A stretch of DNA of 64,000 bases, taken from positions 248,001 through 312,000 of the forward strand of contig MARA01000011.1 of assembly GCA_001792895.1 (NCBI GenBank). The letters run 5' to 3'. Positions within the stretch are counted from its first letter, which is position 1. Each line of letters opens with the position of its first letter. Shown in pieces: positions 24,602-36,083 of this stretch. This stretch comes from Lentinus brumalis. Lineage: Eukaryota > Basidiomycota > Agaricomycetes > Polyporales > Polyporaceae. The position numbers were made by a program, and so were the translations under genes. Under the pieces are notes generated by a model. The model was not told the origin of the DNA. It did no database searches and saw only the letters and a list, made by a program, of their open reading frames with translations.

Positions 24602-25301
24602 ATGGCCTCGTTCTCCGTCTCCACGATTCATTCTGCTAGGGACATCCCCGCTGCTGTATGGGACGTGTTCCGCGAGAATGCTCAGGCATCTAACGTCATG
24701 TACGCTCATGCGGACAATGCCTTCAAGTCCCCGACTCCGGACGGAACTGCGGATTGCTGGGTGGTGGTGTGGGATTTGACTGAGCCGAGTGGGACCTCTG
24801 CTGCAATCCTCTTCGTTCTGTCTTGTACCACCGGACCCCTCGGACCCTACCCTATCTTCATCTTTACTCCCCTTCCAGCTGCTTCGCTGATCAGGGAATT
24901 CCTTAGTCCGCGTATCCTCGCAATGGCACGCGCCCTTCGCCTCATGGTTGCCCCCGAGCGGGTTTTTTCGGTGTTCGCCGTCGATGCTCTCGCAGACGCC
25001 TTTGCCGCGAGCTGGACGGTGGAGACCGGCATCCAGTTGGACTCCAATCCGGTGTACTACCACGCCAGCTTGATGTGCTGCGACAGGAACACACTCCGGA
25101 CGCATCTGCCACAAGGCGAGGTGACATTCGCTTCGCGTCTTGCCACGGCAGCCGATGTCAAGACGGTTTCCCTGCTGTGTCAAGCCTTCTCAGCCACCTC
25201 GGTCAGTGGCCGCACTCTTGACCGCTGGCTGATGTTCTGACCGCCCGGGTATATCAGGAACCATTCGTCCTATCCTGCGAGAAGGCTGCCCGGGGAGGGG
25301 A

Positions 25302-25875
25302 CTCAGTAGTGGTATTCGAAGTCCCCCGTCTATTAGAGGGCAGGACTTCGAATACCCCCAAGGGAGATGGAATAGGCCGGCTGGCGCAGCTTGAACTGGC
25401 GCAGGGAGATAGAAGACGGGGGGGAGGTCGAATAGAGTGCGTGGCGCCGGCCCAGAACCTGGAAGGGGAGATAGAAGAGGACGGGAAGTCGAATAGAGTC
25501 GGGGAGATCGAAGAGAGCTGTGTAATGGTCGAAAATAATAATTATTGCCGTTAACTAAGTTATCCATAGGGTGCGCGAAGAGGACCCGCCATTCCTGCTC
25601 CCTCCCCTCCCTCGCTGCGCTCGGGGGTCCCCCAAGCCGGGAGCACTCAGGCGGGCACACTAAAGCCTCGTTCGCGCGATAAATCTATACCGGCGCCCTT
25701 CGGGGGCAGGTACTGTTGAGGGCGCCTAACCCTAACAACCTAACCAACTAACCTAACCTAACAACCTAACCAAAGCCCTAACCCAAAACCCTCACTCTAA
25801 CTCCGCTTATACGGGGAGATAGATCTTCGAAGTCCCGCCCTCTAATAGAGGGGGGAATTCGAATACCACTACTGA
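25302..25875. mobile_element. 574-bp terminal-inverted-repeat element inserted in the GNAT gene
   Basis: The left end 25302-25340 (CTCAGTAGTGGTATTCGAA then TCCCCCGTCTATTAGAGGG) is the near-perfect reverse complement of 25838-25875. Just inside the left end, GGACTTCGAATACC repeats the arm again inverted. The interior has repeated GGGAGAT(A/C)GAAGA blocks and a stretch of CCTAAC/CCCTAAC units. It codes for nothing. Flanks CTGCCCGGGGAGG (left) and CTGGCCCGGGAGG (right) may be a decayed target duplication. It is non-autonomous. Confidence 0.85.
25726..25795 (+). repeat. Interrupted CCTAAC / CCCTAAC repeats (telomere-like)
   Basis: A run of CCTAAC, CCAACTAAC and CCCTAACCC units inside the inverted-repeat element. 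It resembles fungal telomere repeats (CCCTAA)n but is irregular and lies in the chromosome interior. Confidence 0.7.
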
Positions 25876-26507
25876 GAGTACTGGCCCGGGAGGCCGAGCT
25901 TCTGGTACAGAAGGGGCAGCTCTGGGTGCACGAGTTCCGAAGTTCCGAGGGGGACCCTGAGATTGCATGCATACTTGCAGTGACTCGCTCTACCGCCAAC
26001 GTCGCTGGTCTCACGAAGGTGTTCACTGACCCGCGGTGGAGGTCTCGGGGATGCGCTGAACGCTTGACGAGACACGTCTGCCAACAGTGAGTCGGTCAAC
26101 ACACTGAGTCCGAGACGTGACGCTCATCATGCACTGCTCCAGTCTACTGGATACTAAGGAGACGGTTGTCCTCTACGTGAGCCACGGCAACCCCGCAGCA
26201 AAGGTGTACGAACGGGTGGGCTTCGTCGGGTTCGCTTCCGGGATTGGTGGTAGGACAGATACTTGGAAGGAACTTGGCTTTGACCTCGCCAAGGTTGATT
26301 TAGGGCACTGGTGAAGAGGACATTTCTCTCCCTCCGATACTTACGTTCAACGCCTTGACCATCAACGACATGTTACTGTGACAACATACCTAATTTCACT
26401 CTACGTACAATTATAGGATATTGGTCCTATTATTTCTGGCTATTAATTATAAGGTTAGGGCCCCTCCGGGCAGACCTGGCCACGTGGGAGGCGGGAGAAA
26501 GCACCCC

Positions 26508-28046
26508 AGGCAGGGGATCGGACCACCTCTCAGGTGGATTCCTTGTACATGGGAAATCCTCCTGAGAGGACCCGTCCCCGCACAGACTTCCCGCACCAAA
26601 TGCCAAATACGGCGTGGGCGCTATCGCCTCTTTTGGCCTCTCCGCCGCTGCCTTCGGGATGGGCGCCATCGTCGCATGCAGCTGCGCGCTGCCGTCCCGC
26701 TGTCCACGCCTGCTTCCCCCCCGCCCTTCCATGGTGCCGCCGCGTCGTCCGGCGTAGATAGCACACTCTGTAGGCCAGTAGTATACCATAAAAGCAATGC
26801 CAATAGCTGCTGTACTTCACCTGGTGTCTGATAGCGTGAAGTTGCTGCCAAAAAGGAGCTGGTGGGTGGGTGATTTGATGATTCGTCGCTTGAGTAATTT
26901 GGGCACTGCATGAGGTCCGTGCGGACCTCTGTACGGACGTCCGCACGCACGTCCGACGCAGACGTCTGGCCTGACGTCTGCTTGTCTGTGCCTGAACGTG
27001 GCAGGTCGGGAAGCATGTCCCAATTCGGATGCTTATCGGCCTTCGAGCCGCCTCGTCCGGGTGCGGAGCATCTACTGTCAGCAGCCAATCAGAGCTCGAA
27101 TATCGATCCCACTGAATGTTTTGAATCTCTGACATACCCTTCGTACCCTCGGAAGCTGTTGCTGGGTGGTCAGGAATATTTGGCAGGGTTATGGAGGCAG
27201 TATGCATAGATTTAGATAGGTATTGATTTGATTCTGTAGAGTCATTTGACATTGTGTCTCTGTCTCAACATAAAAGCCTTCTTAGTTCATATAGTGCAGT
27301 ACATTGAAGTGCATACTGAGCGCATACTTCGAACATATGTGCAAGCATGGTCCCCTACATGCAGAAATCAAGTCAGCATGAGACTTAGAGTGCTCAGGAC
27401 TTCACTGGTGCCACAACAGAGGTCATACTGATGAGAACAAGGAACACATATGTTCTGTCTCCTTAGTTGAGCGCTTAGTCCGAATGGAGGGGGTCCAGAT
27501 TTTCCACTTTCTGGTGTGTAGTACACCACCCTTTGTTGCTAGTATCATCCTGGCATTTCTATGAGCTCATGGTCGAAATTATAGGTCATCCAGACCAGAA
27601 CTTAGCCCAAAAAATATACCAGTGTACAGGCGAATTTTGAGCATCAAAGAAAGAGGGTCCGGACGGATTTGGATGCCCGAGGTCCCTCCGGAGGTCGGGT
27701 CTGATGTCCCTACAGTCGTCCGGAGGTATGGTCAGTATGGACGTCCATGCAGACATTCCTGCACACGTACGAGCGTGGCCAAAAGCATTAAAAGTCAGTT
27801 GTAATTGACGGAACGACTTCAATACGAGCTACAGAGTGTAAAATACAAGTGGAGCAAAAGACACGGCTTCAGACGCCCGCGCCATCGTAGGATGAGTGGT
27901 CTAAAAAGGCAAGCCACGAGGCTTCGGCACTCGGAGCCGAAGAATCTATTCTTAGACACACGCAGACGTCCGCGGAGGAGGGGTCCTCTCAGACCTATTT
28001 CCCATGTACAAAGTATCGACCTGAGAGGCCCAGTCCTCCCCTGCCC
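26508..28046. mobile_element. Degenerate 1.5-kb element with about 75-bp imperfect inverted repeats
   Basis: 26508-26582 and the reverse complement of 27972-28046 align at roughly 80 percent; the shared core includes CTTTGTACATGGGAAAT versus CCTTGTACATGGGAAAT and CTGAGAGGACCC. Just outside each arm lies GGGAGAAAGCA in direct orientation. The interior carries palindromic GACGTCCG-rich blocks (about 26911-26985 and 27656-27772) and no convincing gene. Probably a non-autonomous or decayed DNA transposon next to the Helitron. Confidence 0.6.
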
Positions 28047-28169
28047 TAGGTGGGAGAAAGCAGTACCGGAGCTATGTGTTATGTACGGTGAACAAGCGAA
28101 GAAGTCAACGAGCTACGTATTCCTTTTGCGCGGTTTCTTGGAGGAGTTAAGGGCGAGTGGCTAGAGTGG

Positions 28170-31100
28170 CTACGAATAGTAGGGACGATGTTTACAAGGA
28201 TGGGCGGAGGCTGTACGAAGAGAGAGATCCTCCAGATCATTGAGCTGTATTCGTAAGTCTTCTGTGAGGCGTTGCTCGACTTTCAGCGCTTTGAACGGTC
28301 TTAGAATGGCGACGCCTTCGATAGTACGAACTCGCGAAAGCATGACATACGCTCCCTGGATGGATAGCGCACTGCTGAGATCGATAATAGCATTGTCAAG
28401 CGACCGTCCCTGGGCTTTGTAGTCCGTATACGCGTATGCGGGCAGAATCGGTGGCTGATAGCGACGGACGGAGAACGAGGGTGGTTTGGCTGTTGGCGAG
28501 AGAGGCGGTGGCGTCCAGTAGAAGTAAGTGGGAGTGGGGAAAACAGGAATGATGTCATCCTCTGTTTGACCTAAGAGGCGCCCGCGCCGGGGATCTCGAC
28601 GTAGACGACGACGAGGAAGCGCCGTCCATTGTCTTCCTCGTACTTGATGTCACGTACGATTCCTACCGCACCATTGACAACATTGTGGGCGAAGGCTATG
28701 TTTTCCTGTATCATGACGGACATACCAGGGAAGAGAGGAAGTCGCCCAGGTGAGTCATGCGTTTTGGAAGAACCAAGGCTCCAAACTGCTTCTTGGTCCG
28801 CCGCTTGCAGGGGTTCGCCGGCAATGGTATCCCTAGAATGATATGTATGCGCTTCGGTCTCGAGCCGAGCAGCGTGGTACTGAATCAGTTGATTGTTTAG
28901 CGCATCGCGGACAATTTTCCTCCCCACTATGAAAGGCGCGTCGGCAAAATGCAGACATGTCTCAGGAGTGAAGTTCTGCAGAAGGCGTGTTTGGAGGGTG
29001 CGGAAGTCAAAAGCCGTTCTGTTGTGACGTGCATTCCCGCTATGCCCTAACCGGACACGAGCCAGTAAGTTGCTGTAGCCCTCATCATTAAGTTGTCGTT
29101 GATTTTTACGGAGCAGGACGACCGTCGTCACATTCTTCCACAGATACACTCCCTTGAATGCGACAATTCCGCGTTTTCTCTGTGTGTCTTGGATTGTAGG
29201 TCGAGCTGAGTACCGGCGACTATACAACGGCGCTCCACTGACAGGACTGAGCTGACCGAAATCACCCAGGAAAATGACGTTGACGCCTCCAAAAGGCGTA
29301 TCCTCCGCAATCATTGAAGCTCCTTTTGCATGTTGCATGCGACTGGATATGTCACCCATCAAATTGGCGCTGACCATGGAGACCTCATCTACAATTAGGT
29401 ACGTCACGTCCTTCCACAGTACCGTCAAGGGTTGTAGGTTGGTGTTTTCCCTGTAGGGAAGAAGCAGCAGTGAGTGAATTGTATAACCTCCTATGAGAAT
29501 GGCGGCAGCACCCGTTGGAGCAGACACCAGAATCTGATTTCTACGACCGAGAAGCGCGAACAGACGGAGAATCGCGTGGACGACGTGAGATTTTCCAGTA
29601 CCACCGACACCTCCAATGTACATTCGTAACTGCGGACCTCCGAAACAGACGTGCTCAGCGACTATCTCGAAGGCTCGTAGCTGCTCGACGTTGTGAAGAA
29701 GTTGATATTCTATAATTACCTGATCGATCAGGGACGGAAAGTCGATTTGGTAGGAGGAGAGCGAAGAGGGAAGACGTACATCAGGATGGGCACTTGAGTG
29801 TAGAGGAGGAAGGGTCACGACATTTACAGTAGCCTCCTGTGGCTGCGTGATGCTAGTAGGAACAAACGGGATAACAGCAGGCGGCGCAAGGATCTCGGGA
29901 CGGCGTTTGCGTTTGAGAGCTCGCATGTACGTCTCTTCGACAGTGACTGTGGCAGACCCGGACAGGGTGAGGCATTCCGCCGCTCCGTATTTCATGTTAT
30001 TACTCACAGGAGTGTTGCGGGCGTAGCAACGAGCAATCGCAACGCGCACGGGAATAGAGACAATGGCGTCCAGTACTTGCTCCGGTGTTGATGGAACAGG
30101 AGGATGGAATTGACGGTCGTGGTGAGCTATCTCTTCTGCGCTGAGTTCTGGGAGCTCGAACGAAGGTTCGTCATCATTTGCAACTGCACCGGGGCTCGCG
30201 GGAGGAACCGCAGCGGTTCGTACGACGTCGATGAGTAAGGCTCGTCTATCACGACTGGCCTTGTCGCGAGCATCTCGACACTGCGATAAAACTGTCATAT
30301 TACGAATGACGGAACGGTGCTCCGAGGGGATGAGGTGCTGCTGACGGTTGTAAGCTTCCGACCACGACTCCGTAGAGCGTCGGAGGTCGCCAGGAGAACG
30401 CCAGGGTATGAAAAGTAGCAAAACAATTCGCGACCAGACGTCGAGCTCCTCGGAAGTGCCATCGTTTGGAGGTACACGAGGACCGAGTAAAACCGGGATA
30501 ACCCAGACCACTCTTCTTCGGAGGAGATGAGAGTCGTACTGAGGATGATTTGGCGCGAAGGTTCCACGATCTTGCTGAGGACGGCCGGCGGAACGGCGGC
30601 CTGGAGCTGCGGTGGAGGTTCTACGATCCAGACGCCGTGTCTCTGCTGTAGCGGTTATCTTTTCTGTAAGTCCAACGAACTGATACAGCGGCATTGATTC
30701 AAAAGGTTCAACGGTCGGGCGGAGAAGATAGTCATGCTGCTGACTCGTGGCGGAGATGGATCCATTGGATAGGACGAGGCTAATAGTATCGGATCCATAG
30801 TCACCTTCTGGGCTTGTACTGTGAAGAAATGTGGCGGAAGAATCTCCGCTCTGGCTCGACCGGGATCTCGGGGTGGCGGGTCGATTATATGAAGTGGATT
30901 GTGCAGCCGTAGGTTCATCATCGCTCTCTGGCGATGGGTCGTCATGAGCGAGTACCTCGACATCAACGGCTTCATTCAGCTCACCCCAATGTTTGCGAAC
31001 TATACGGTCGAAGGCAGCATAGTATAGCAGTCGAAACTTGTGGCTGGTGTAATGCGTGCCACCCCCTACAATGGAACTCATAACTTGCTGCTCGGATACT

Positions 31101-34100
31101 TCGTTTCGGGCTAACATGCTGTTAACCAGGACTGTCAATGCCCCCGTGTCTTCACGAGATGTCCACTGGCTGACACGGCTGTACTTTGTGTCTGTGATTT
31201 GAATGGCGTACATGAGCGCCGCGAGGCCGAGATGAGCAGGCAACGAAGACTTCGTGATATAGTCCGTGATGTAGTATATCAGCGCTTTTGCGCCTTCGCC
31301 AGAACCTATATGCTTCACGTCCATGTTAGCTTGAAGCAAAAAAATGACAAGGTTGTTGTAGTTCGCAATTCGAGGATGCAAGCGTCGGAGTAAGATCGAC
31401 AGAGTTTCCTCGTCCAGCTCAGTGATATGTCTCGTGCTTCCGTCTATACGCATGCGACAATTCTCGTCGGACGGTGCTTGATTGGGCCGCAAATACTTCC
31501 AGCACGTATCGGTATGTTCGTGCCAGTTATAGCATTGAACAAGCTGATTGACGAAAGTCTTATACTCCCGACAAAACTCGGTAGGTAGCAGTTCCGCAAG
31601 TCGGGGCGGCGGGCGAACACCCGGGTGTACGGCTCCGGATCCTTCTTGAAAGCGTGGTCTCGGCAAAGGACGTCCATCCTCTTCGATCACGATTTCTGTA
31701 GTCCCCAGTAATTCGCTTTTGATTATACTCTCCAGCCAGGAGAACATGTGTGTACGGTATTCGGAAGACTGAAGCATGAGCTCTCTCATATCCTGGGGAT
31801 TGGGATGTCCCTCGATCCAAATAAGCATGTGACAATGAAGCGTTCCACGAGCCTGAGCTTCAACGGTCCCGTAGTACGCCGTACAACGGCCGAAGAGCCC
31901 ACGTTCGGGTCTGCCGTATCTGAGGATGATACGAATGAAAGAGGATATCATTACATGAAAGAACTTAGCACAAGCACCGGGGTTCTTGGCAACAATCAAC
32001 TTACGTTGCCATGCAGTGAGTTCCTCTCCAATGGCCGGGTCTTCAAGAGAGATATCCTCGCCGGCAAAGAGACGTACGAGCGGGTGGTGGACATCAGAGG
32101 GATTGAGGGTTACGAAGAAGGCAGGGGTGCCTTGGAAGTTTACAAGAGATCTAATTTCATTTCTGAGGTTCAGCTTGTAGCCTGTGGTTCCGGGAATGTC
32201 GTGAAGGACAGTACCGACGTCATTTATGAGGGAGAGCAAAGCACGTTCTTCAGCGGACGAAGGTTCGAAGGCAGGGTCCTGCCGGTAACGAGCAATTAGA
32301 CGATCGAGGAGAGTCCTGTCAATAGAGAGAAGCTGAGCAACAATTCTGCGCTGCTGAGAGGCCTTGACGCGGAAACGTACAGAATCACATACGGCTTTCT
32401 TCTGTAAAATGTTATAGTAGACGAATGCGAAGTTAGGGTCGCGCTCGAAGCGGGGGTCGTCTAGTTCCAGAAGGTATCGCAGCTGTTCTTCCATAGTTAT
32501 CGCCTGGACCCGATGAGGATGATGAAACCCTCCAATCCCCCAGGGATCTAAATGAGGGAAAAGCCAGGTGAGAAGTGCCGGGTTCTCAAAGTCGGGAACG
32601 AACATCTCACCTGCTGTGGACGTCAAGAAGGCGCCTCCCTGCAAGCAATGTGATAGTGCGCGCATTTTCATCTCCCGGTACGATACCGGCGATTCGTCCC
32701 CACAGGTGTATCCCACATTATCCATCAACAACGTCTCGCCTTCCGGAGAGGGGTCGTCTTCGTTTCGTGTTGTATAACCAGTAGCGGAAGCTCGAAGGGC
32801 GTCGGTCTCCTGTAGAAATCCGACATCCATCGAGCACAGGACACCGCAGTCTAAAGTTTCAGTAGCCGGTCCAAAGAGGGCGTTTAGATTTGTGCGACTG
32901 AGGCCGAGAAAAGCCTGACCATCCGTTGCATAATACGGATTGTAAGCAATGAGAAACTCTAAGATCGTCTTAACAGTCGACTTACGAGCAAGGACGGGCC
33001 TGAGCCTCGAGATGGTTTCTCTAGTGGGACGAGAGCGGCCGACAAAGACAGCGCAGAGTGTATCTCGTATGGCTGAGGGAGAAGGTGGGAGGCTGGCGTG
33101 GAGGGCCGTTGAATTCTGAGGCATGACAAGGACATTTCCTCGAACGTATCGCTGGGGTACAGACTCGTTTCCAGAGCTCCGCTGTGGTGCAATTGGATCT
33201 GGTTCTCCAGGAGCTGGATGGGCGGTGGCCGGAGCTTCGTTGAAGCGGAAACAGATTCTGCTCGCACGCGCTCAGGCGACCAACAGCTTATCCACAGGCG
33301 TACTCCGTTCCAGAGCCGCAGACACGGAGGACGGTAGGCTGTCAACGCCGTAATAAAGCCAATTTGCCAGACAGAGTCTGGGCATGCTCGCATGCTGGAG
33401 AAGATCCCTCTCACATGTTTCACATACACGGATGGGAGACAAGCGCCACGGGTCAGACATTCCTCTCGGGTAAAGCAGAGCGCACCCGTAGAGCTCAAAC
33501 GCATAATTCTTAGGTAGAACAGTGGGCGAGAGAGCATCATTCCGAAGGAGGGATAGGTCAAGCTCAGAGGGGTCGATGAAGCGGATGTTGGCGGCAGGTG
33601 TACGACGTGCACATACCGCACACGGAAGGAGGCGAAGATTATCGGTAGTGAACGTCTCTTGCCATTCTTTGATAATAAAATGGCGGAGTGCGTCGTCTAC
33701 CACCGGCAGATAAGAGGTAGGAGAGAGTTGACGTGAACGAGGAGGGACAATCCCGGCCACGGGAGTAGGTCTTTCTTTGCGAAGACTCCGTAACGTGGTA
33801 AACACAATGATAGCGTGCGCGCACAGCCGACTACAGTCGTGGTCGACAAGCTTCTCAAACAAAGTTGGGACCCTATCTCGAGCGACAACACGAATGCGAT
33901 GCACTGCAGCGAGGACTTCGAGGTCCCGCCGCTTCCATGCATTGTATAATGTCAACAGTCTGACGAGACTGGAGCTTACGAGAACGTCGTCGTAGACTAC
34001 GTCCAGTTGATCCAAAGTCACGGGATGGGTAACGCAGCGTGCGCAGGCGAATATATGACTGGCATCGAGCGTCAGCTCGGCCTCAGCACACCAGTCGAGG

Positions 34101-34529
34101 TACGGGCGCCCGTCCGCCGTACGCGACACGTGTGCTAGTCAATACGAAGCCCAATAAACCATCGTAGTCAGCGATCACACTGTCAAGACGAAGACAAAGG
34201 ACATACCAATGACAGGCTCCTCGGGATCGGCAGGAGGAGAGGAGAGCATGGTACATATGTCTGTGTTGGAATAAGGAACGTGATCGTGAGGAGGATGCAA
34301 TGGAAACAAACCGGCGGTAGTGCTGTCCACATCGGTATACGGGTCCGCAATAGAAGAGGATGACGCGCTTGCTGTGGCACGGTACAGGAAGTTAGTAGTG
34401 ACAGGAATTGAGGGTGGGGGAAGAACGAATGTACGGCGGGTGAGCACACGTACCATTAGAGGAGTTTGAAGCTGCTTGCAGACAGATGTGGATCAAGTCA
34501 TTGGAGAGGGTCCGTAGAACGCTTTGCAT
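28170..34529 (-). pseudogene. Helitron Rep/helicase transposase (nearly complete, damaged)
   Basis: N-terminal exons (about 34150-34529) lead to a segment with Cys-pair knuckles (DASHIFACARC, CAVCARRT, RVCETCE; 33272-34129), as in fungal Helitrons. The Rep nuclease has the HUH motif in RGTLHCHMLIWIEG and the two catalytic tyrosines in YYITDYITKSS. The C-terminal Pif1-type helicase has Walker A GGVGGTGKSHVV, Walker B LIVDEVSMVS and, in the last stretch, YVMLSRVR. Two defects: an in-frame TGA at 33272-33274 just before the conserved RICFRFNEAP, and a frame slip at about 28571 between VEIPGAG and TEDDIIPVF (an improbable intron could be forced). Likely inactive but young. Rolling-circle transposon; ends not identified. 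Confidence 0.88.
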
Positions 34530-34919
34530 GATTCCAGCGCAATTATGTGAGTGGTGGAGGTGGTAGAAAAAAACGCGGTGTAGCATGGATGATGGAGAGG
34601 ACTGCATAGTTATGCGCGACAGTCACTGCTCACCTAGACCCAGCCCGAGATCGATCAGGTGTGCGGGACCAGAGAAGGCCGTGAATGGTGAAGAGACGAT
34701 GCGGATCGGGAGATGACATGACAGACATCGAAGAGGACAGGAAATTGAAGAGTGTCAGAGAAGGGGCAATGCGTCTGCACCGTGTTGAGATTGATCGAAG
34801 TCACGATCCTGCCGAGATCGGGACGTCCCCCTCCCCTCCCACTGTTTCGGAAACACGGAGTATAAGTATCAATTCACAAAGGAAGGTAGCGATAGAACCC
34901 CCACGGCACTCACTGCATC
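34530..34919. promoter_or_regulatory. Region between the Helitron gene and the R2-like gene (divergent)
   Basis: 390 bp between outward-facing starts. TATA-like GTATAAGTA lies about 60 bp before the R2-like ATG. I see no ACGCGT (MCB) box such as yeast RNR genes carry. The Helitron 5' terminus could be here but I cannot place it. Confidence 0.4.
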
Positions 34920-36083
34920 ATGTCTTTGCGACTCGACCCAGTTACTCAACCCGACGAACTCATCTTACGACCGGAAATGACGCGCTTCGTCTTATTCCCT
35001 ATCAGATTTCCAGCAGTGAGTATCTATGTGAGATTTCGCATACTGGGGCTCACCCGGTTACAGTTGTGGAACATGTACAAGACCGCGCTGGGAACGTTCT
35101 GGACTCCAGCGGAGATCGATCTCTCGGCGGATGCCAGTCAGTGGAGGGAGCTGCTGACAGACGATGAACGCAGCTTCTTGTCTACGGTCCTAGCGTTCTT
35201 CGCTGCATCGGATGGCATCGTGGTCGAGAATCTGGCAACGAGGTTTTGTGCCGAAGTCCAGATTGCAGAGGCGCGCTGTTTCTACGGCTTTCAGATTATG
35301 ATGTACGTACGTGGTTGACATGGGCAGCGAAAGCACGTTACTGACCTGTCGTGTCATCTCTCAGGGAGAACATTCACTCTGAGACTTATGCTCGCTTGAT
35401 CCAAGAACTGGTGGACGACGCAGAAGAACAGGCCCGTCTGTTCAATGCACTGAGCAGCATGCCTTCGGTGAGGGCTAAAGCCGATTGGTGCTTACGATGG
35501 ATAGACTCGCCTATGTCCGACTTCACCACTCGTTTGGTTGCTTTCGCTGCAGTGGAGTGTATATTCTTCTCTTCGTCCTTCGCGGCTATATTTTGGGTTC
35601 GTAGCCGCGGGCTGCTCCCAGGCTTGTGCCTCTCGAACGAATTCATCGCACGCGATGAAGGACAGCATACTGCTTTCGCAGTGTTGCTCTCCAGGCACCT
35701 TCGGTGGCCAGCGGCGTACGGTGCGGTGGAGGAGATGGTAGTGGAAGCGGTGAAGCTCGAACAAGATTTCTTTGACGGTACGTGGCTTCGCTCGCAGCAA
35801 TCACCGTCCATGAAACTGAAACTTTCCAAGCGGCGTTGCCACGTCCCCTGAATGGGATGAGTGCCGAGTTGATGCACGAGTATGTTGAATACGTCGGTGA
35901 TTTCCTCTTAAAGGAACTGGGATTCTTTCCTCACTACAACGCCAGGAACCCGGTAAGTATTCCGAAGGTTGGGCGGAATTATGGCTGACTTACTTATAGT
36001 TCCCGTTCATGGAGGGAATCGCTGTAGGCGGACGAGCGAACTTCTTCGAACGAGGCGTGAGCGAGTACGCCGTTGCCGTGTAG
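34920..36083 (+). CDS. Divergent ribonucleotide reductase small subunit (R2) paralogue
   Basis: Exons 34920-35015, 35064-35302, 35365-35777, 35831-35952 and 36000-36083 join in frame to 317 residues; canonical fungal R2 is about 390-415. Class Ia R2 houses the diferric-tyrosyl radical for R1. Visible: [11 protein letters not shown], the Trp in [10 protein letters not shown], the Asp ligand in [22 protein letters not shown], ligands and radical Tyr in [11 protein letters not shown], Glu in [16 protein letters not shown], and Glu/His in [13 protein letters not shown]. All expected metal ligands and the tyrosine are present. It ends after [16 protein letters not shown], so the C-terminal R1-docking tail (acidic/aromatic ending in F) is missing, as is the usual N-terminal extension. 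Codons intact, introns normal: a live-looking paralogue, not the housekeeping copy. Confidence 0.9.

Larger units (their letters stand above)
24602..26314 (+). pseudogene. GNAT-family N-acetyltransferase gene interrupted by an insertion
   Basis: Exon 1 (24602-25201) starts MASFSVSTIHSARDIPAAVW and is fully open. A standard 56-nt intron (25202-25257) leads to EPFVLSCEKA, where the inverted-repeat element 25302-25875 begins. Beyond it the frame resumes: LAREAELLVQKGQLWVHEF, then AGLTKVFTDPRWRSRGCAE, an intron 26087-26142 and LLDTKETVVLYVSHGNPAAK then VYERVGFVGF, the acetyl-CoA-binding end of a GNAT domain. Fungal proteins of this type are about 300-330 residues; the target is unknown. No splice through the element restores the frame in my reading, so the allele is probably null, with flanking codons still good, which suggests a recent event. 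Confidence 0.8.

Noticed and set aside
25302..25875. Introner-type element acting as a spliceable intron in the GNAT gene
   Set aside because: GT donors at the left end and AG acceptors at the right end exist, but no combination I tried gives the correct downstream frame.
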